This document shows positions 36,018 to 47,334 of a stretch of 64,000 nucleotides of DNA, one piece after another. Source of the DNA: Aquamicrobium sp. GTDB taxonomy: Bacteria; Pseudomonadota; Alphaproteobacteria; Rhizobiales; Rhizobiaceae. The position numbers and the translations under genes are program-made. Location of the stretch: contig JAHHDT010000005.1 in assembly GCA_019739225.1 (NCBI GenBank), forward strand, positions 496,001-560,000, written 5' to 3'. A model generated the notes under the pieces. It did no database searches. It saw only the letters and a program-made list of their open reading frames with translations, and was not told where the DNA came from. Within the stretch, counting starts at the first letter, position 1; each line of letters begins with the position of its first letter.

Positions 36018-36502
36018 GCTTCAACAGCCGGGGATTTTACGCCGCCGTCGTCATCCTGGCGGTGGCTGTCGATCAGTGCATCAAATATCTGGTCGAGACG
36101 GAGCTTGCCATGCATGTGCAGGTCGACGTGCTGCCGTTCCTGGCGCTGTTCCGCACGCACAATACCGGCATCGCCTTTTCGATGTTTTCCGACCTGAGCG
36201 GCGTCGCATTGATCGTGCTGACGCTTGCGGTGGTGGGTTTGGTGACATGGATCGCGCTCCGCACCGAGGAAGATCAGCGCCTTGCCCGCCTCGGCTTCGC
36301 GCTCATCGTCGGCGGCGCGCTGGGCAACCTGATCGATCGGGTCTGGCACGGCTATGTCATCGACTACGTGCTCTTTCATCTGCCCACCTGGTCCTTCGCG
36401 ATCTTCAATCTGGCCGATGCCTTCATCTCGGTGGGGGCGGCGCTGGTGATCCTGCAGGAGTTCATCGTCTGGCGGCGGTCGCGGGGCAGCAGCGCGCAAT
36501 AG
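36014..36502 (+). CDS. lspA: Lipoprotein signal peptidase
   Basis: 162 residues from TTG 36014, overlapping the previous stop as TTGA, with AAAGGA six bases upstream. Four membrane helices; conserved VDQCIKY (D20), [20 protein letters not shown], and the catalytic aspartates D117 (VIDYVLFH) and D135 (FNLADAFI). It removes signal peptides from prolipoproteins after lipidation. Downstream lipoproteins such as the L,D-transpeptidase at 56417-57031 would be clients. Confidence 0.94.
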   Translation: MSFNSRGFYAAVVILAVAVDQCIKYLVETELAMHVQVDVLPFLALFRTHNTGIAFSMFSDLSGVALIVLTLAVVGLVTWIALRTEEDQRLARLGFALIVGGALGNLIDRVWHGYVIDYVLFHLPTWSFAIFNLADAFISVGAALVILQEFIVWRRSRGSSAQ

Positions 36503-36571
36503 CCGCCGCTGTTGACCTGCGCGCTACAGCACCTCACAGTCGCCCGAAACAGCCACCTGGAGGGAGCCATC

Positions 36572-37561
36572 ATGTCCGACACGTTCAAGGCGCTGCTCGT
36601 CTCGCGCGATGAGAACAAGAACCAGTCCGTCGACATTGTGGAACTCAGCGAAGACGACCTGATGGAAGGCGACGTGACGGTCGCCGTGGAAGCCACCACG
36701 GTCAACTACAAGGACGGGCTGGCGATCACCGGCAAGGCACCTGTCATCCGCCGCTGGCCGCTGGTGCCCGGCATCGATTTCGCCGGAACGGTGATTGCGT
36801 CCGACAACGCGCAATGGAAGGTCGGCGATCGCGTCATTCTCAACGGCTGGGGCGTCGGCGAAACGCATCATGGCGCCTTTGCCGGGCGCGCGCGGGTCAA
36901 GGGCGAGTGGCTGGTGCCGCTGCCTGCCGCCATGACGCCGGTCGACGCGATGGCCGTCGGTACGGCAGGCTACACGGCAATGCTGTGCGTGATGGCGCTG
37001 GAGCGGCACGGCATCACGCCGGAACGTGGGCCGGTCGTCGTCACGGGTGCTGCCGGCGGCGTCGGTTCGGTGGCCGTGTCGGTGCTCTCAAAGCTCGGTT
37101 ATCACGTCATCGCTTCCACGGGGCGGCCTGCGGAAGCCGGGTTCCTGAAGGAACTGGGCGCAGCCGAAGTCATCGCCCGCGAGGAACTGGAAGCGCCGGC
37201 AAAACCGCTCGGCAAGGAGCGTTGGGCGGGCGGCGTCGATGCGGTGGGCAGCAATACGCTGGCCAACGTGCTGTCGATGACGGCTTATGGCGGCGCGGTG
37301 GCGGCCTGCGGCCTTGCCGGCGGGATGGACCTGCCGGGTAGCGTTGCGCCGTTCATCCTGAGGGGCGTTTCCCTGTTGGGCGTCGATTCCGTGATGGCGC
37401 CGCGCGACATCCGCCTGGAGGCCTGGCGTCGCATCGAACAGGACCTCGACCACGGCAAGCTGACGGCCCTGTCGACGCTGATGCCGTTCGACGCCCTCGT
37501 CAACGCCGCCCACGACATCGTGGCGGGCAAGGTGAGGGGCCGGCTGGTCATCGAGATGTAG
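36572..37561 (+). CDS. AcuI/YhdH-type NADPH-dependent quinone oxidoreductase-like reductase
   Basis: 329 residues from ATG 36572, with GGAGGGAG upstream. MDR-superfamily zinc-free oxidoreductase: [17 protein letters not shown] and [13 protein letters not shown] at the N-terminus, a nucleotide site in [21 protein letters not shown]. The AcuI/YhdH branch reduces acryloyl-CoA to propionyl-CoA and detoxifies acrylate. The substrate is inferred from the subfamily signature. A separate unit 69 bases after lspA. Confidence 0.85.
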   Translation: MSDTFKALLVSRDENKNQSVDIVELSEDDLMEGDVTVAVEATTVNYKDGLAITGKAPVIRRWPLVPGIDFAGTVIASDNAQWKVGDRVILNGWGVGETHHGAFAGRARVKGEWLVPLPAAMTPVDAMAVGTAGYTAMLCVMALERHGITPERGPVVVTGAAGGVGSVAVSVLSKLGYHVIASTGRPAEAGFLKELGAAEVIAREELEAPAKPLGKERWAGGVDAVGSNTLANVLSMTAYGGAVAACGLAGGMDLPGSVAPFILRGVSLLGVDSVMAPRDIRLEAWRRIEQDLDHGKLTALSTLMPFDALVNAAHDIVAGKVRGRLVIEM

Positions 37562-37635
37562 GGACACACCGCTCGCTAAAATTGTAGCGAACGGTCAAAA
37601 GCTTCCCTAAGCCTTCTTCGCTATCGTCCGTCTCG

Positions 37636-39927
37636 ATGACGGTGGAGCAGAAAGAATTCAAGACCGCAGCGGAACCGGAGGCCGAAAGGGTCGCCGCGCC
37701 GCAGCGCCTGCGCGTGAGCCCGCCGCCGCTTGCGCCCGATGCGCCGCCGCCTCGCCGTCGGCGTACACTGGGGCGGCCGACCCTTGTCGTGGCACTGCTG
37801 TCGCTTGCCGGCGTGGCGCATCTCACCGGCTCCTCGCTGATCGTAACCGGCGGGCTTCTCCTGATCGGCCTCGCGGCGCTTGTCCTTCAGATCCGCGAGA
37901 TGCGCAGGGAGAGCCGGCTGACTTCGTTGCTCGACGAAAATGTCAGCCGCAGCCGCGAGGAGATCGAAAGCCTCGCCGACCGCATGTGGGAATTGCAGGA
38001 AAGCGAGGAGCATTTTCACGGGCTCATCGATGCGCTGGGCGACATCGTCGTTCACCGGGACCGCGAGGGACGCATCGTCTACGCCAACCGGGTGCTGTCC
38101 GACATGCTCGGCTGTAAGCCGGAAGCGCTCGCCGGCCGCAAGCTGCTGGAGCTCGGCATCGACATCGGCGTGGTGCCGGACGGGGCATTCGCGGATGGCG
38201 AATGCCTGAGCTCCGCCGATGTGGCGATTCGCACCGAGGCGGGCGAGCGCTGGTTTGCATGGATCGAGCTCTCCGTCCGGGACAAGGAGAACAACGCGGT
38301 TTCGCACCGGGCGATCGCGCGCGACATCACCGCGCGCAAGAGGGCGGAAACCGCGCTCATCAACGCGCGCGAACGTGCCGAATCGGCCAACCAGGCGAAA
38401 TCGCGGTTTCTGGCCACCGTCAGCCACGAGATACGCACACCGATGAACGGCATCATGGGCATGGCCAAGCTGCTGGCGGACACGAAGCTGATGCCCGAAC
38501 AGCAGACTTACGTCGCGGCGGTTTCCACCTCGGCCTCCGCGCTTCTGGCCTTGATCGAGGACCTCCTCGACTATTCGAAGATCGAGGTCGGCCGCTTCGA
38601 CATGGAGCCGCAACCGGTGAGCCCGCGCGAACTGGTGGAGAACGTGGTGGAACTGCTGGCGCCGCGCGCCTACGGCAAGGGGATCGGGCTTGGCTGCCAC
38701 GTCGCGCCGGACGTTCCGGAACTGATTTCCGCCGATCCCGGCCGCTTGAGGCAGGTACTGCTCAATGTCGTGGGGAACGCGGTCAAGTTCACCGAGACCG
38801 GCGGTGTGCTGGTGTCCGTGGACATTCACGAGGCGATGCAGGGGCATCGCATCCGCATTTCCGTTGCCGATACAGGCCCGGGACTGCAGAAGAAGGATAT
38901 CGACCGCATTTTCGACGAGTTCGAACAGGGCGACGGAACCTCGACGAGGCAGCACGGCGGGGCGGGCCTGGGCCTTGCCATCTCGCGGCGCATCGTCGAG
39001 GCGATGGGCGGCTCGATCGCTGTCGAAGGCGAGCCGGGGGCGGGCTCGGAGTTCACGATTTTCCTGCCCGTCGTCGATGCTGTCGAACGACAGATCGATT
39101 CCGAGCGAGCGCTTGCAGGCTGTCGGGCGATCATCATCTCGGGCAACCTGATGGAGGCCGAGGGGATCGCGCGAACGATCACCGCACATGGTGGGTTGGC
39201 CGAAATTGCCCGCACGGTGGAAGAGGCGGCCGCGGCAACCCGAGCCCGTGGCCGGAGTTACAATGTGGTGCTGGTCGACGCCTCGCTGGAACGGGTCGAC
39301 GGTCGCCTGCTCAAACGGTTGCACAATGCCGGTATCAAACCGGGCGAAGCGATCACGTTGATAGCCCCGACAGACCGCGGGCAACTGGCCGAATATCGGG
39401 CAAGCGGCTACAACACCTTCCTCGCACGGCCCGTGCGCGGCGAGACGTTGCTGCGCGTTCTGCTGGCGCCTTCGACGAAGGCGGACAGGAATGCCGAAGC
39501 GTCGCAAGGCGAAAGGCGCCAACACGGTTCTACCTCGCGCTCGCGCAACATCCTCATTGCCGAAGACAATGAGATCAACGCGCTCCTGGCGCGGTCGGCG
39601 CTGGAAAAGGCGGGGCACACCGTGAAGGTCGTGCGCAACGGCAAGGCAGCCGTCGAGGCGCTGACCGCGCCACGCAGCGCACACCTCTATGACATCGTGC
39701 TGATGGACCTTCATATGCCGGTGATGGATGGGCTGGACGCCATAGCCCACATTCGCAAGCACGAGGAGGCGAAAGGGCTTCCCGCCATGCCGATCCTCGT
39801 GCTTTCAGCCGACAGCCAGGAAAAGACGCGTCATGGCGTGATTGCACACGGGGCCACCGGTTTCCTCACAAAGCCGGTCGATCCTGTGAGCATGGCGGAT
39901 GCCGTCGAGAGCCATTCCAGATCCTGA
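37636..39927 (+). CDS. Hybrid sensor histidine kinase with PAS and two receiver modules
   Basis: 763 residues. Proline/arginine-rich start, two membrane helices (about 49-90), coiled coil, PAS domain (about 125-245), then dimerisation/phosphoacceptor H264 ([14 protein letters not shown]) and an HATPase domain with [17 protein letters not shown] receiver-like module follows (about 495-610) with D548 in VLVDAS but ISGN instead of the acidic pair. The terminal true receiver has D691 ([11 protein letters not shown]) and acidic IAEDN. The signal and phosphorelay partner are unknown; no response regulator is adjacent. Confidence 0.9.
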   Translation: MTVEQKEFKTAAEPEAERVAAPQRLRVSPPPLAPDAPPPRRRRTLGRPTLVVALLSLAGVAHLTGSSLIVTGGLLLIGLAALVLQIREMRRESRLTSLLDENVSRSREEIESLADRMWELQESEEHFHGLIDALGDIVVHRDREGRIVYANRVLSDMLGCKPEALAGRKLLELGIDIGVVPDGAFADGECLSSADVAIRTEAGERWFAWIELSVRDKENNAVSHRAIARDITARKRAETALINARERAESANQAKSRFLATVSHEIRTPMNGIMGMAKLLADTKLMPEQQTYVAAVSTSASALLALIEDLLDYSKIEVGRFDMEPQPVSPRELVENVVELLAPRAYGKGIGLGCHVAPDVPELISADPGRLRQVLLNVVGNAVKFTETGGVLVSVDIHEAMQGHRIRISVADTGPGLQKKDIDRIFDEFEQGDGTSTRQHGGAGLGLAISRRIVEAMGGSIAVEGEPGAGSEFTIFLPVVDAVERQIDSERALAGCRAIIISGNLMEAEGIARTITAHGGLAEIARTVEEAAAATRARGRSYNVVLVDASLERVDGRLLKRLHNAGIKPGEAITLIAPTDRGQLAEYRASGYNTFLARPVRGETLLRVLLAPSTKADRNAEASQGERRQHGSTSRSRNILIAEDNEINALLARSALEKAGHTVKVVRNGKAAVEALTAPRSAHLYDIVLMDLHMPVMDGLDAIAHIRKHEEAKGLPAMPILVLSADSQEKTRHGVIAHGATGFLTKPVDPVSMADAVESHSRS

Positions 39928-40042
39928 GCGCCGGCTAATTAAAGCGGCGGTAGCTACCTCGGGGTGGAAATAGGTCACAGTCCTGTTGCAGTCTATCCCT
40001 ATAGCCACGACAGATCAGTGGCTGCGGCGAGGAGAATCAGCC

Positions 40043-40921
40043 ATGCAGGATGCGATGACCGAACGTGCTGCAAGCAATTGCCTTGTCGGGCAGGGCGCCA
40101 AGGGCCGTACCTTGCTGGCTGGTGAGCCGCTGGGACGAATCGGCACGATGATCGTGCGCCTTGCAAGCAGTCCCGCCGAGATCGAGGCTGCACAGGAAGT
40201 GCGCTATCGCGTCTTCCGGGAAGAACTCGGCAATCGGGCGGTTGCCGCGGGCATGCAGGACCGGCGCGACGCCGACCGGTTCGACGATGTATGCGACCAC
40301 CTGTTGGTGATGGACACCTCGCTCGAGGGGCCGGACCATCGCAGGATCGTCGGCACCTATCGACTGCTGCGCCAGGAAAGCGCCTCCGCTGCCGGCGGCT
40401 TCTATTCGAGCGACGAATTCGAGCTCGACAGGCTGGTCGCGCGCCATCCCCATCTGCGTTTTCTGGAGCTTGGCCGCTCGTGCGTGCTGCCGGACTATCG
40501 CTCAAAGCGGACGATAGAGCTGCTGTGGCAGGGCATCTGGGCCTATGTGAACCACTACGACATCGGCGTGATGACGGGCTGCGCCTCGTTCCATGGCACG
40601 GTGCCTGCGGCGCATGCCGAGGCGCTGTCCTTTCTCGCGCATAATTGCAGCGCGGAGGGCGCCTGGCGCGTGCCGGCGGTGGCAAGACGCCACCATCCGA
40701 TGGACCTGATGCCGACTGAGGCGGTGAACGCGCGCTCGGCGCTCGCCGCCATGCCGCCGCTCATCAAGGGCTACCTGCGGCTCGGCGCAAAGATCGGGGA
40801 CGGTTGCGTGATCGATCACGACTTCGGCACGACGGATGTCTTCATCGTCCTGCCGGTCGAGACGATCTCGGCGCGCTACATCAACTATTACGGGGCCGAG
40901 GCGCAGCGTTTCGCCGCCTGA
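40043..40921 (+). CDS. olsB: Ornithine lipid synthase acyltransferase (OlsB, GNAT fold)
   Basis: 292 residues from ATG 40043, with GAGGAGAATCAG upstream. Acyl-ACP-dependent N-acyltransferase that puts a 3-hydroxyacyl chain on ornithine to make lyso-ornithine lipid. Family motifs: VRYRVFREELG, DRFDDVCDHLLV, LELGRSCVLPDYRSKRTIEL, and GCASFHGT. No olsA acyltransferase lies beside it in the window. Ornithine lipids replace phospholipids under phosphate limitation. The frame opens earlier at 39986, without a ribosome-binding site. Confidence 0.9.
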   Translation: MQDAMTERAASNCLVGQGAKGRTLLAGEPLGRIGTMIVRLASSPAEIEAAQEVRYRVFREELGNRAVAAGMQDRRDADRFDDVCDHLLVMDTSLEGPDHRRIVGTYRLLRQESASAAGGFYSSDEFELDRLVARHPHLRFLELGRSCVLPDYRSKRTIELLWQGIWAYVNHYDIGVMTGCASFHGTVPAAHAEALSFLAHNCSAEGAWRVPAVARRHHPMDLMPTEAVNARSALAAMPPLIKGYLRLGAKIGDGCVIDHDFGTTDVFIVLPVETISARYINYYGAEAQRFAA

Positions 40922-40933
40922 GGTCGGGCTGTC

Positions 40934-42016
40934 TCACCCCTCCCAGTCCGTCCCGATCGCGTCTTCGTCGCGCTTCTTCGCTTCGCCTACCAGCTCGCGG
41001 GCGCGGGACAGATCGTCGCCATTCGCCTGTTCGGGTTCCGATTCCGCGTCTTCGTTCGGACACAGGACGAGTTCGAAAAGAACCGGGAAGTGATCCGACC
41101 CGCAGGCCGGCAGCCGGTGCATGGCCTTTAGCCGGAACTCGGCCGAGTGAAAGAGATGGTCGAGCGGCCAGCGAATGAGCGGGAAGCGCGCGTCGAAGGT
41201 GGAAAACACCTTGCGGCCGATACGCGGATCGAGAAGCCGACTTATCCGGCGGAAGCGTTCGGTCGTTCCCGACCAGGCGACGTCGTTGAGGTCGCCAGTG
41301 ACGAGTACGGGCAGCGTCTCGTCCTTGACCCTCAGCGCCACAAGGGCGGTTTCGCCGTCGCGCCCCTCGGTGCCGCGATGCGGGACCGGCGGTTCCGGAT
41401 GGATCGAGTAAAGCCGGAAACGCTGTCCTTCCGGCGTGGTCACCGTGGTCACGATGGACGGCACGCCGTCCGTGAGGAGGCATTCGACGACTGTGCCGGA
41501 TAGCGCGAATTTCGACGCCAGGATCATGCCGTAGGAATTGTCCTGCGTCTGGTCGACGACCGTCGGATAGATTGAAAGAAGCTCCGAAAGGGCATCGCGC
41601 CAGCGCTGGTCGACCTCCATCAGCACGACGATGTCGGGATCCCGTCTGCGAATCTCGCCTTCAAGTTCGCCGAACCTGTCGTTCGACATCTTCACGTTGC
41701 AGGCAAGGAGCTTCAGCCCTTCGCCCTTGTCGGTGGCCGCGTCGAAGTCGGCGGACTGGCGGCGCCAGATCGGCGTGAAGGGCAGGATAAACCACGCCTG
41801 CACGACGGCGACGGCCAGGAGCACGATCTGGATGACGCGCCATGCCGTGCCCTCGGCGCCAAGCAGCAGGGAAGCCGCGACGACGAACAGCGCCGTCGCA
41901 AGCAATTGCTGGCGGGGAAAGTCGCCGACCCGCACGATGCCGTGCGCCAGCGGCAGAAACGGCAATATCGTCGAGATAGCCAGAAATACCGTCAAGGCCG
42001 ATGCTGCGATCAGCAT
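40934..42016 (-). CDS. Membrane-anchored endonuclease/exonuclease/phosphatase-family protein
   Basis: 360 residues. Three hydrophobic helices at the N-terminus (about 3-80) anchor an EEP catalytic domain. LLACNVKMSNDRF, LMEVDQRW (metal-binding Glu), TGDLNDVAWS and CGSDHFPVLFEL supply the DNase I-like active-site set. Similar proteins are often called endonuclease/exonuclease/phosphatase family or YafD-like. The substrate could be nucleic acid, lipid or phosphodiester; not decidable. Convergent with olsB, 12 bases apart. Confidence 0.85.
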   Translation of the reverse strand: MLIAASALTVFLAISTILPFLPLAHGIVRVGDFPRQQLLATALFVVAASLLLGAEGTAWRVIQIVLLAVAVVQAWFILPFTPIWRRQSADFDAATDKGEGLKLLACNVKMSNDRFGELEGEIRRRDPDIVVLMEVDQRWRDALSELLSIYPTVVDQTQDNSYGMILASKFALSGTVVECLLTDGVPSIVTTVTTPEGQRFRLYSIHPEPPVPHRGTEGRDGETALVALRVKDETLPVLVTGDLNDVAWSGTTERFRRISRLLDPRIGRKVFSTFDARFPLIRWPLDHLFHSAEFRLKAMHRLPACGSDHFPVLFELVLCPNEDAESEPEQANGDDLSRARELVGEAKKRDEDAIGTDWEG

Positions 42017-42094
42017 GTCGTCACCCTTATCCCCATCGCCCGCTTGATCGCGGCAAGGTGGAAACTCGAAATCGCAGCCTCGGTTCCGTCCGCC

Positions 42095-44380
42095 TTACGT
42101 CCCCGCACTGTAGGCGGAGATGGCCGCCATGTTGACGATATCGGAGTCCTTGGCATTCAGCGATACGATCTGGACCGGCTTGTTGAGGCCGACCAGCATT
42201 GGGCCGATGACGGTCGAGCCGCCGAGTTCCTGCAGCATCTTGGTGGAGATGGATGCCGAGTGGAATGCGGGCATGACCAGCACGTTTGCAGGCCCGGAGA
42301 GCCGGCAGAACGGATATTGCCGCATCAGGGTCGGGTTGAGCGCCACGTCCGCTGCCATCTCGCCGTCATACTCGAAATCGACGCGCCTCTTGTCGAGGAT
42401 GCGCACGGCTTCCTGAACGCGCGCCGAGCGCTCGCCTTGCGGATGGCCGAAGGTGGAATAGGCCAGAAGCGCCACGCGCGGCTCGTAGCCCATGCGCCGG
42501 GCGAAGCCGGCCGCTTCCTCGGCGATGTCGGCGATCTCCAGCGAATCCGGCATGTCGTGGACAGCCGTGTCGGCGACGATGACGGTGCGACCGCGGCACA
42601 GCGCCACCGACGCGCCGATGACGCGATGGCCCGGCTTAGCATCGATCACGCGGCGGATGTCTTCGAGCGCCGTCGAATAGTTGCGCGTCACGCCGGTCAC
42701 CACCGCATCGGCGTCGCCCAGCGCCAGCATGCAGGCGGCGAAGTGGTTGCGGTCGTTGTTGATGAGCCGCTGGCAGTCGCGGAAGAGGAAACCCTTCCGC
42801 TGCATCCGCTCGTAGAGATGGTCGGCATAGACCGCGTTGCGGCGCGACAGACGCGCGTTGATGATCTCTATGCCCGGCCGGTCGAGGTCGACGCCCGCGT
42901 GCCGGGCCGTCTCCCGGATCTGGTCGTCGCGTCCGACGAGAATCGCGGTGCCGAGCTTCTGGTTCACGTAGGACACTGCCGCGCGCATCACCTGCTCTTC
43001 CTCGCCCTCGGCGAAGACGACACGCTTGGGCTGGCGGCGTACCCGATCGTAGATGCGTTGCAGGGTCGAGGCGATCGGGTCGCGGCGCGCCGAAAGCTCC
43101 TGTTTGTATTTCTCGATGTCGAGGATCGGCCGCCGCGCCACGCCCGAATCCATCGCCGCACGTGCCACGGCCGCCGGGATCGCCGAAATGAGGCGGGGAT
43201 CGAACGGCACCGGGATGATGTAGTTGGCGCCGAATTTCGGCCGGTTGCCCTGGTAGGCGGCGGCCACGTCGTCGGGCACGTCCTCGCGGGCAAGTGCCGC
43301 GAGCGCCTGCGCTGCCGCGACCTTCATCTCGTCGTTGATAGTGGTTGCCCGCACATCCAGCGCGCCGCGGAAGATGTAGGGAAAGCCGAGCACGTTGTTC
43401 ACCTGGTTCGGATAGTCCGAACGGCCAGTCGCCATGATGGCGTCGGTGCGGATTTCGGCGACTTCCTCCGGCGTGATCTCGGGATCGGGATTAGCCATAG
43501 CGAAGATGATCGGGTTCTTCGCCATCGACTGGATCATGGCGTTCGAGAACGCGCCCTGTGCCGACAGGCCGAAGACGATGTCTGCGCCGTCCATCGCCTC
43601 GGCAAGCGTGCGCTTGTCGGTCTTGACCGCATGTGCCGACTTCCACTGGTTCATGCCTTCCTTGCGGCCCTGATAGACCACGCCCTTGGTGTCGCAGAGA
43701 ATGACGTTCTGCGGGGAGAAGCCCATCGATTTGACGAGTTCGACGCAGGCGATGCCGGCCGAACCGGCGCCGTTGCAGACCAGCGTCGCCGTCTTCATGT
43801 CGCGTCCGGTGATCTCCAGCGCGTTGATGAGGCCGGCAGCCGCGATGATCGCCGTGCCGTGCTGGTCGTCGTGGAAGACGGGGATGTCCATCACTTCCCG
43901 CAGGCGCTGCTCGATGATGAAGCAGTCCGGCGCCTTGATGTCCTCCAGGTTGATGCCGCCGAAGGAGGGGCCAAGGAAGCGCACGCAGTTGATGAACTCC
44001 TCGACGTCCTGCGTATCGACCTCCAGATCGATCGAATCGACGTCGGCAAAGCGCTTGAAAAGCACCGCCTTGCCTTCCATCACCGGCTTGGAGGCGAGCG
44101 CGCCGAGATTGCCGAGACCGAGAATGGCGGTGCCGTTGGAGATCACCGCGACCATGTTGCCGCGCGTCGTGTAGTCGAACGCCCTGCTCGGGTCTTCCGC
44201 GATCGCCTTGACCGGCACGGCTACGCCCGGCGAATAGGCCAGCGAAAGGTCGCGCTGGGTCGCCATCGGCTTGGTCGGGTTGATCTCGAGCTTGCCCGGT
44301 CGTCCCGAGGCGTGGAAATCGAGCGCTTCCTGAGGGCTGACGGAGGGGCCGCCCTCCGTGGACTTGTCTTTCAACGGCAT
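42095..44380 (-). CDS. NAD(P)-dependent malic enzyme with phosphotransacetylase-like C-terminal domain
   Basis: 761 residues from ATG 44380 (MPLKDKSTEG), typical of rhizobial Dme/Tme (about 764-770). Malic domain: SLAYSPGVAVPVKAI, MEGKAVLFKRFADVDSIDL, NAD(P)-site VCNGAGSAGIACVELV. The C-terminal ~330 residues form a phosphotransacetylase-like domain, regulatory rather than catalytic in this family. It converts malate to pyruvate and CO2. NAD versus NADP preference (dme or tme) cannot be settled by eye. The frame runs on to 44587, overlapping divergent mutS; I reject that extension. Confidence 0.93.
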   Translation of the reverse strand: MPLKDKSTEGGPSVSPQEALDFHASGRPGKLEINPTKPMATQRDLSLAYSPGVAVPVKAIAEDPSRAFDYTTRGNMVAVISNGTAILGLGNLGALASKPVMEGKAVLFKRFADVDSIDLEVDTQDVEEFINCVRFLGPSFGGINLEDIKAPDCFIIEQRLREVMDIPVFHDDQHGTAIIAAAGLINALEITGRDMKTATLVCNGAGSAGIACVELVKSMGFSPQNVILCDTKGVVYQGRKEGMNQWKSAHAVKTDKRTLAEAMDGADIVFGLSAQGAFSNAMIQSMAKNPIIFAMANPDPEITPEEVAEIRTDAIMATGRSDYPNQVNNVLGFPYIFRGALDVRATTINDEMKVAAAQALAALAREDVPDDVAAAYQGNRPKFGANYIIPVPFDPRLISAIPAAVARAAMDSGVARRPILDIEKYKQELSARRDPIASTLQRIYDRVRRQPKRVVFAEGEEEQVMRAAVSYVNQKLGTAILVGRDDQIRETARHAGVDLDRPGIEIINARLSRRNAVYADHLYERMQRKGFLFRDCQRLINNDRNHFAACMLALGDADAVVTGVTRNYSTALEDIRRVIDAKPGHRVIGASVALCRGRTVIVADTAVHDMPDSLEIADIAEEAAGFARRMGYEPRVALLAYSTFGHPQGERSARVQEAVRILDKRRVDFEYDGEMAADVALNPTLMRQYPFCRLSGPANVLVMPAFHSASISTKMLQELGGSTVIGPMLVGLNKPVQIVSLNAKDSDIVNMAAISAYSAGT

Positions 44381-44415
44381 GATGGTGTCTGTTTCCTTCC
44401 CCGGGTGGCTCGTTC

Positions 44416-47256
44416 TTGTGGAGTTTTGCCGAGCCGCATCGATTAAGGCTACACTTGGCCGCCGTGAATCGCCAAGCAGGAAAACCGCTTCCTCCAGAAG
44501 GCAATCCGCCGTTGAACGACGAAACGCCCATCCGCACCGCCGGCGCCGCGCCGACACCGCCCGTCCTGTCGACGGCGGGCGCGACACCGATGATGGAGCA
44601 GTTCATCGAGATCAAGGCGGCGAACCAGGATTCTCTGCTGTTTTACCGGATGGGCGACTTTTACGAGCTGTTCTTCCAGGACGCCGAAATCGCCAGCCGG
44701 GCGCTCGGCATCACGCTGACCAAGCGCGGCAAGCACCAGGGCGAGGACATCCCGATGTGCGGCGTGCCGGTGCACGCAGCGGACGATTATCTGCAGAAGC
44801 TGATCGCACAGGGTCACCGGGTCGCGGTCTGCGAGCAGGTGGAAGACCCTGCCGAGGCGAAGAAGCGCGGTTCGAAGTCGGTGGTGCGCCGCGACGTCGT
44901 GCGCCTCGTAACGCCGGGCACAATCACCGAGGAAAAGCTTCTGGCGCCCTCGGAAGCCAACTACATGATGACGCTCGGCCGCGTGAAGGGACAGGGCGGC
45001 AGCGCCTCCGGCAACGGCGACAGCTACGCGCTTGCCTGGATCGACATCTCGACAGGTTCGTTCCGGGTGGCGGAAAGCGCGGCCGACCGGCTGCTCGCGG
45101 ATATATTGCGCGTCGATCCGCGCGAATTGATCGTTGCCGACCCGATCTATCACGATCCCGAACTGCGCGCGGTGTTCGACGTGCTTGGCCGTGTGGCCAA
45201 TCCGCAGCCGGCGGCCCTGTTCGATTCGGCCGCCGCATCGGGCCGCATCGCGCGCTTCTACGGCGTGGCGACGCCCGAGAGCTTCGGCCAGTTTTCCCGT
45301 GCCGAACTCGCGGCCATCTCCGGCGCGATAGCTTATGTCGAAAAGACGCAGATTTCGGAGCGTCCGCCGCTGGCACGGCCCGAACGCGAGGAGAGCGGAT
45401 CGAGCCTCTTCATCGACGCGGCCACGCGCGCCAATCTGGAACTGACGCGCACGCTCTCCGGCAACCGCGACGGCTCGTTGCTGAAAGCGATCGACCGTAC
45501 CGTCACCGGCGGCGGCGCGCGGCTTCTGGCCGAAAGGCTGACCGCGCCGCTGACCGACCCCGCAGAGATCAACCGGCGGCTGGATTGTGTTTCGTTCCTG
45601 TCTGCCGAGACGCGGCTTTGCGAGGCTCTGCGGGCAGTCCTCAAGGGTGCGCCGGACATGCCGCGCGCCCTGTCGCGGCTGGCGCTCAGGCGCGGCGGTC
45701 CGCGCGACCTCGGCGCGTTGCGCGCGGGACTGGAAGCGGCCCGCCAGGTGCTGGAAGCTGTGTCGGCGGCGATGCTGCCGGACGGACTGAAGAACGCGTG
45801 CGACGCGCTCTCGTCATTGCCGGCCGATCTTTCGTCCCATCTCGACCGGGCGCTTGCCGATGAACTGCCGCTGCTGCGGCGCGACGGCGGCTTCGTGCGG
45901 GCCGGCTACAATGCCGAACTCGACGAGATGCGCGCGCTGCGCGACCAGTCGCGCCGGGTGATTGCGGGTATGGAACGCGATCTTGCCGAGGAAACCGGCA
46001 TCCGCTCGCTGAAGATCCGGCACAACAACGTGCTTGGCTATTATATCGAGGTGACGGCCAACCACGCGGAGGTGATGAACGGCACGGATGCTGCCAAGGC
46101 GCGGTTCATCCATCGTCAGACGATGGCGAACGCCATGCGCTTCACCACGACCGAACTCGCCGGGCTGGAAACCAAGATCGCCAACGCGGCCGACCGGGCG
46201 CTGCAGATCGAGCTGGCGGTCTTCGACGCGCTGCTGGAGGAAGTGGTCTCGCACGCCGAGGCAATCCGCGCCGGTGCCGCGGCACTCTCCGAAATCGACG
46301 TGGCCGCCGCAGCCGCGGTGCTGGCCACTTCGGAAAACTACTGCCGCCCGGTCGTCGACGACGGCCTTTCGTTCCACATCGACGGCGGCCGCCATCCGGT
46401 CGTCGAGCAAGCACTGCGCCGGCAACTGGCCGATCCGTTCGTTGCCAACGATTGCGACCTGTCGCCCGAGGGCGATGCGAAGCACGGCGCGATATGGCTG
46501 CTGACCGGCCCCAACATGGGCGGCAAGTCGACCTTCCTGCGCCAGAACGCGCTGATCGCGATCCTCGCGCAGATGGGCTTCTTCGTTCCGGCGGCCGCGG
46601 CGCATATCGGGATCGTGGACCGGCTGTTCAGCAGAGTCGGCGCCTCGGACGATCTGGCGCGCGGCCGCTCCACTTTCATGGTGGAGATGGTGGAGACGGC
46701 CGCGATCCTCAATCAGGCCGGTGACCGCGCGCTGGTCATTCTCGACGAGATCGGCCGCGGCACGGCCACGTTCGACGGCCTGTCCATCGCCTGGGCGGCG
46801 GTCGAATATCTGCACGAGAAGAACCGCTGCCGCGCGATCTTCGCTACCCACTTCCACGAAATGACCGCGCTGGCCGAAAAGCTCTCCCGGCTGCACAACG
46901 TGACGATGCGGGTCAAGGAGTGGGAGGGCGACGTCGTTTTCCTGCACGAGGTAGGCATGGGAGCGGCCGACAGGTCGTACGGCGTTCAGGTCGCGCGCCT
47001 TGCCGGCCTGCCGGACGCGGTGGTCGAGCGTGCGCGCGAGGTGCTTCGCCAACTCGAGGAAGGCGAAACGTCCGGCAAGGCGGCACGCCTCGTCGACGAT
47101 CTGCCTCTCTTCTCGATCGCGGCCAAACGAGAGGCGCCCCGACCGGCAGGCGGCGCATTGACTGAAGCCATGGAAGGCCTCCACCCGGACGAGATGACGC
47201 CGCGCGAGGCGCTTGAGGCGCTATACCGTCTCAAGGAACTCTCGGGCCGCCGCTGA
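44416..47256 (+). CDS. mutS: DNA mismatch repair protein MutS
   Basis: Up to 946 residues. Mismatch-binding domain with [20 protein letters not shown] and [11 protein letters not shown], the Phe-x-Glu region; core and clamp; ATPase with [10 protein letters not shown] near 698 and [20 protein letters not shown]. It recognises mispairs and recruits MutL. Three candidate starts: GTG 44416, GTG 44464 ([11 protein letters not shown]), and TTG 44512 (MNDETPIR), the last with AGAAGG ten bases upstream. The catalytic parts are unaffected. Divergent from malic enzyme, 35 bases between starts. Confidence 0.96.
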   Translation: MWSFAEPHRLRLHLAAVNRQAGKPLPPEGNPPLNDETPIRTAGAAPTPPVLSTAGATPMMEQFIEIKAANQDSLLFYRMGDFYELFFQDAEIASRALGITLTKRGKHQGEDIPMCGVPVHAADDYLQKLIAQGHRVAVCEQVEDPAEAKKRGSKSVVRRDVVRLVTPGTITEEKLLAPSEANYMMTLGRVKGQGGSASGNGDSYALAWIDISTGSFRVAESAADRLLADILRVDPRELIVADPIYHDPELRAVFDVLGRVANPQPAALFDSAAASGRIARFYGVATPESFGQFSRAELAAISGAIAYVEKTQISERPPLARPEREESGSSLFIDAATRANLELTRTLSGNRDGSLLKAIDRTVTGGGARLLAERLTAPLTDPAEINRRLDCVSFLSAETRLCEALRAVLKGAPDMPRALSRLALRRGGPRDLGALRAGLEAARQVLEAVSAAMLPDGLKNACDALSSLPADLSSHLDRALADELPLLRRDGGFVRAGYNAELDEMRALRDQSRRVIAGMERDLAEETGIRSLKIRHNNVLGYYIEVTANHAEVMNGTDAAKARFIHRQTMANAMRFTTTELAGLETKIANAADRALQIELAVFDALLEEVVSHAEAIRAGAAALSEIDVAAAAAVLATSENYCRPVVDDGLSFHIDGGRHPVVEQALRRQLADPFVANDCDLSPEGDAKHGAIWLLTGPNMGGKSTFLRQNALIAILAQMGFFVPAAAAHIGIVDRLFSRVGASDDLARGRSTFMVEMVETAAILNQAGDRALVILDEIGRGTATFDGLSIAWAAVEYLHEKNRCRAIFATHFHEMTALAEKLSRLHNVTMRVKEWEGDVVFLHEVGMGAADRSYGVQVARLAGLPDAVVERAREVLRQLEEGETSGKAARLVDDLPLFSIAAKREAPRPAGGALTEAMEGLHPDEMTPREALEALYRLKELSGRR

Positions 47257-47334
47257 AGCAGGTGTGTAACGGCAACGGTGTGGAGGCCCAGGTGCTTTCG
47301 CACCTGCTGCTGGACGCATTGCTCCAACGGCTTG

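Noticed and set aside
37621-39762. 713-residue minus-strand ORF opposite the hybrid kinase
   Set aside because: No family signature; the plus strand carries intact kinase motifs through the same bases.
41906-44446. 846-residue plus-strand ORF opposite malic enzyme
   Set aside because: No recognisable domain and biased composition; malic enzyme on the other strand is full length with conserved motifs.
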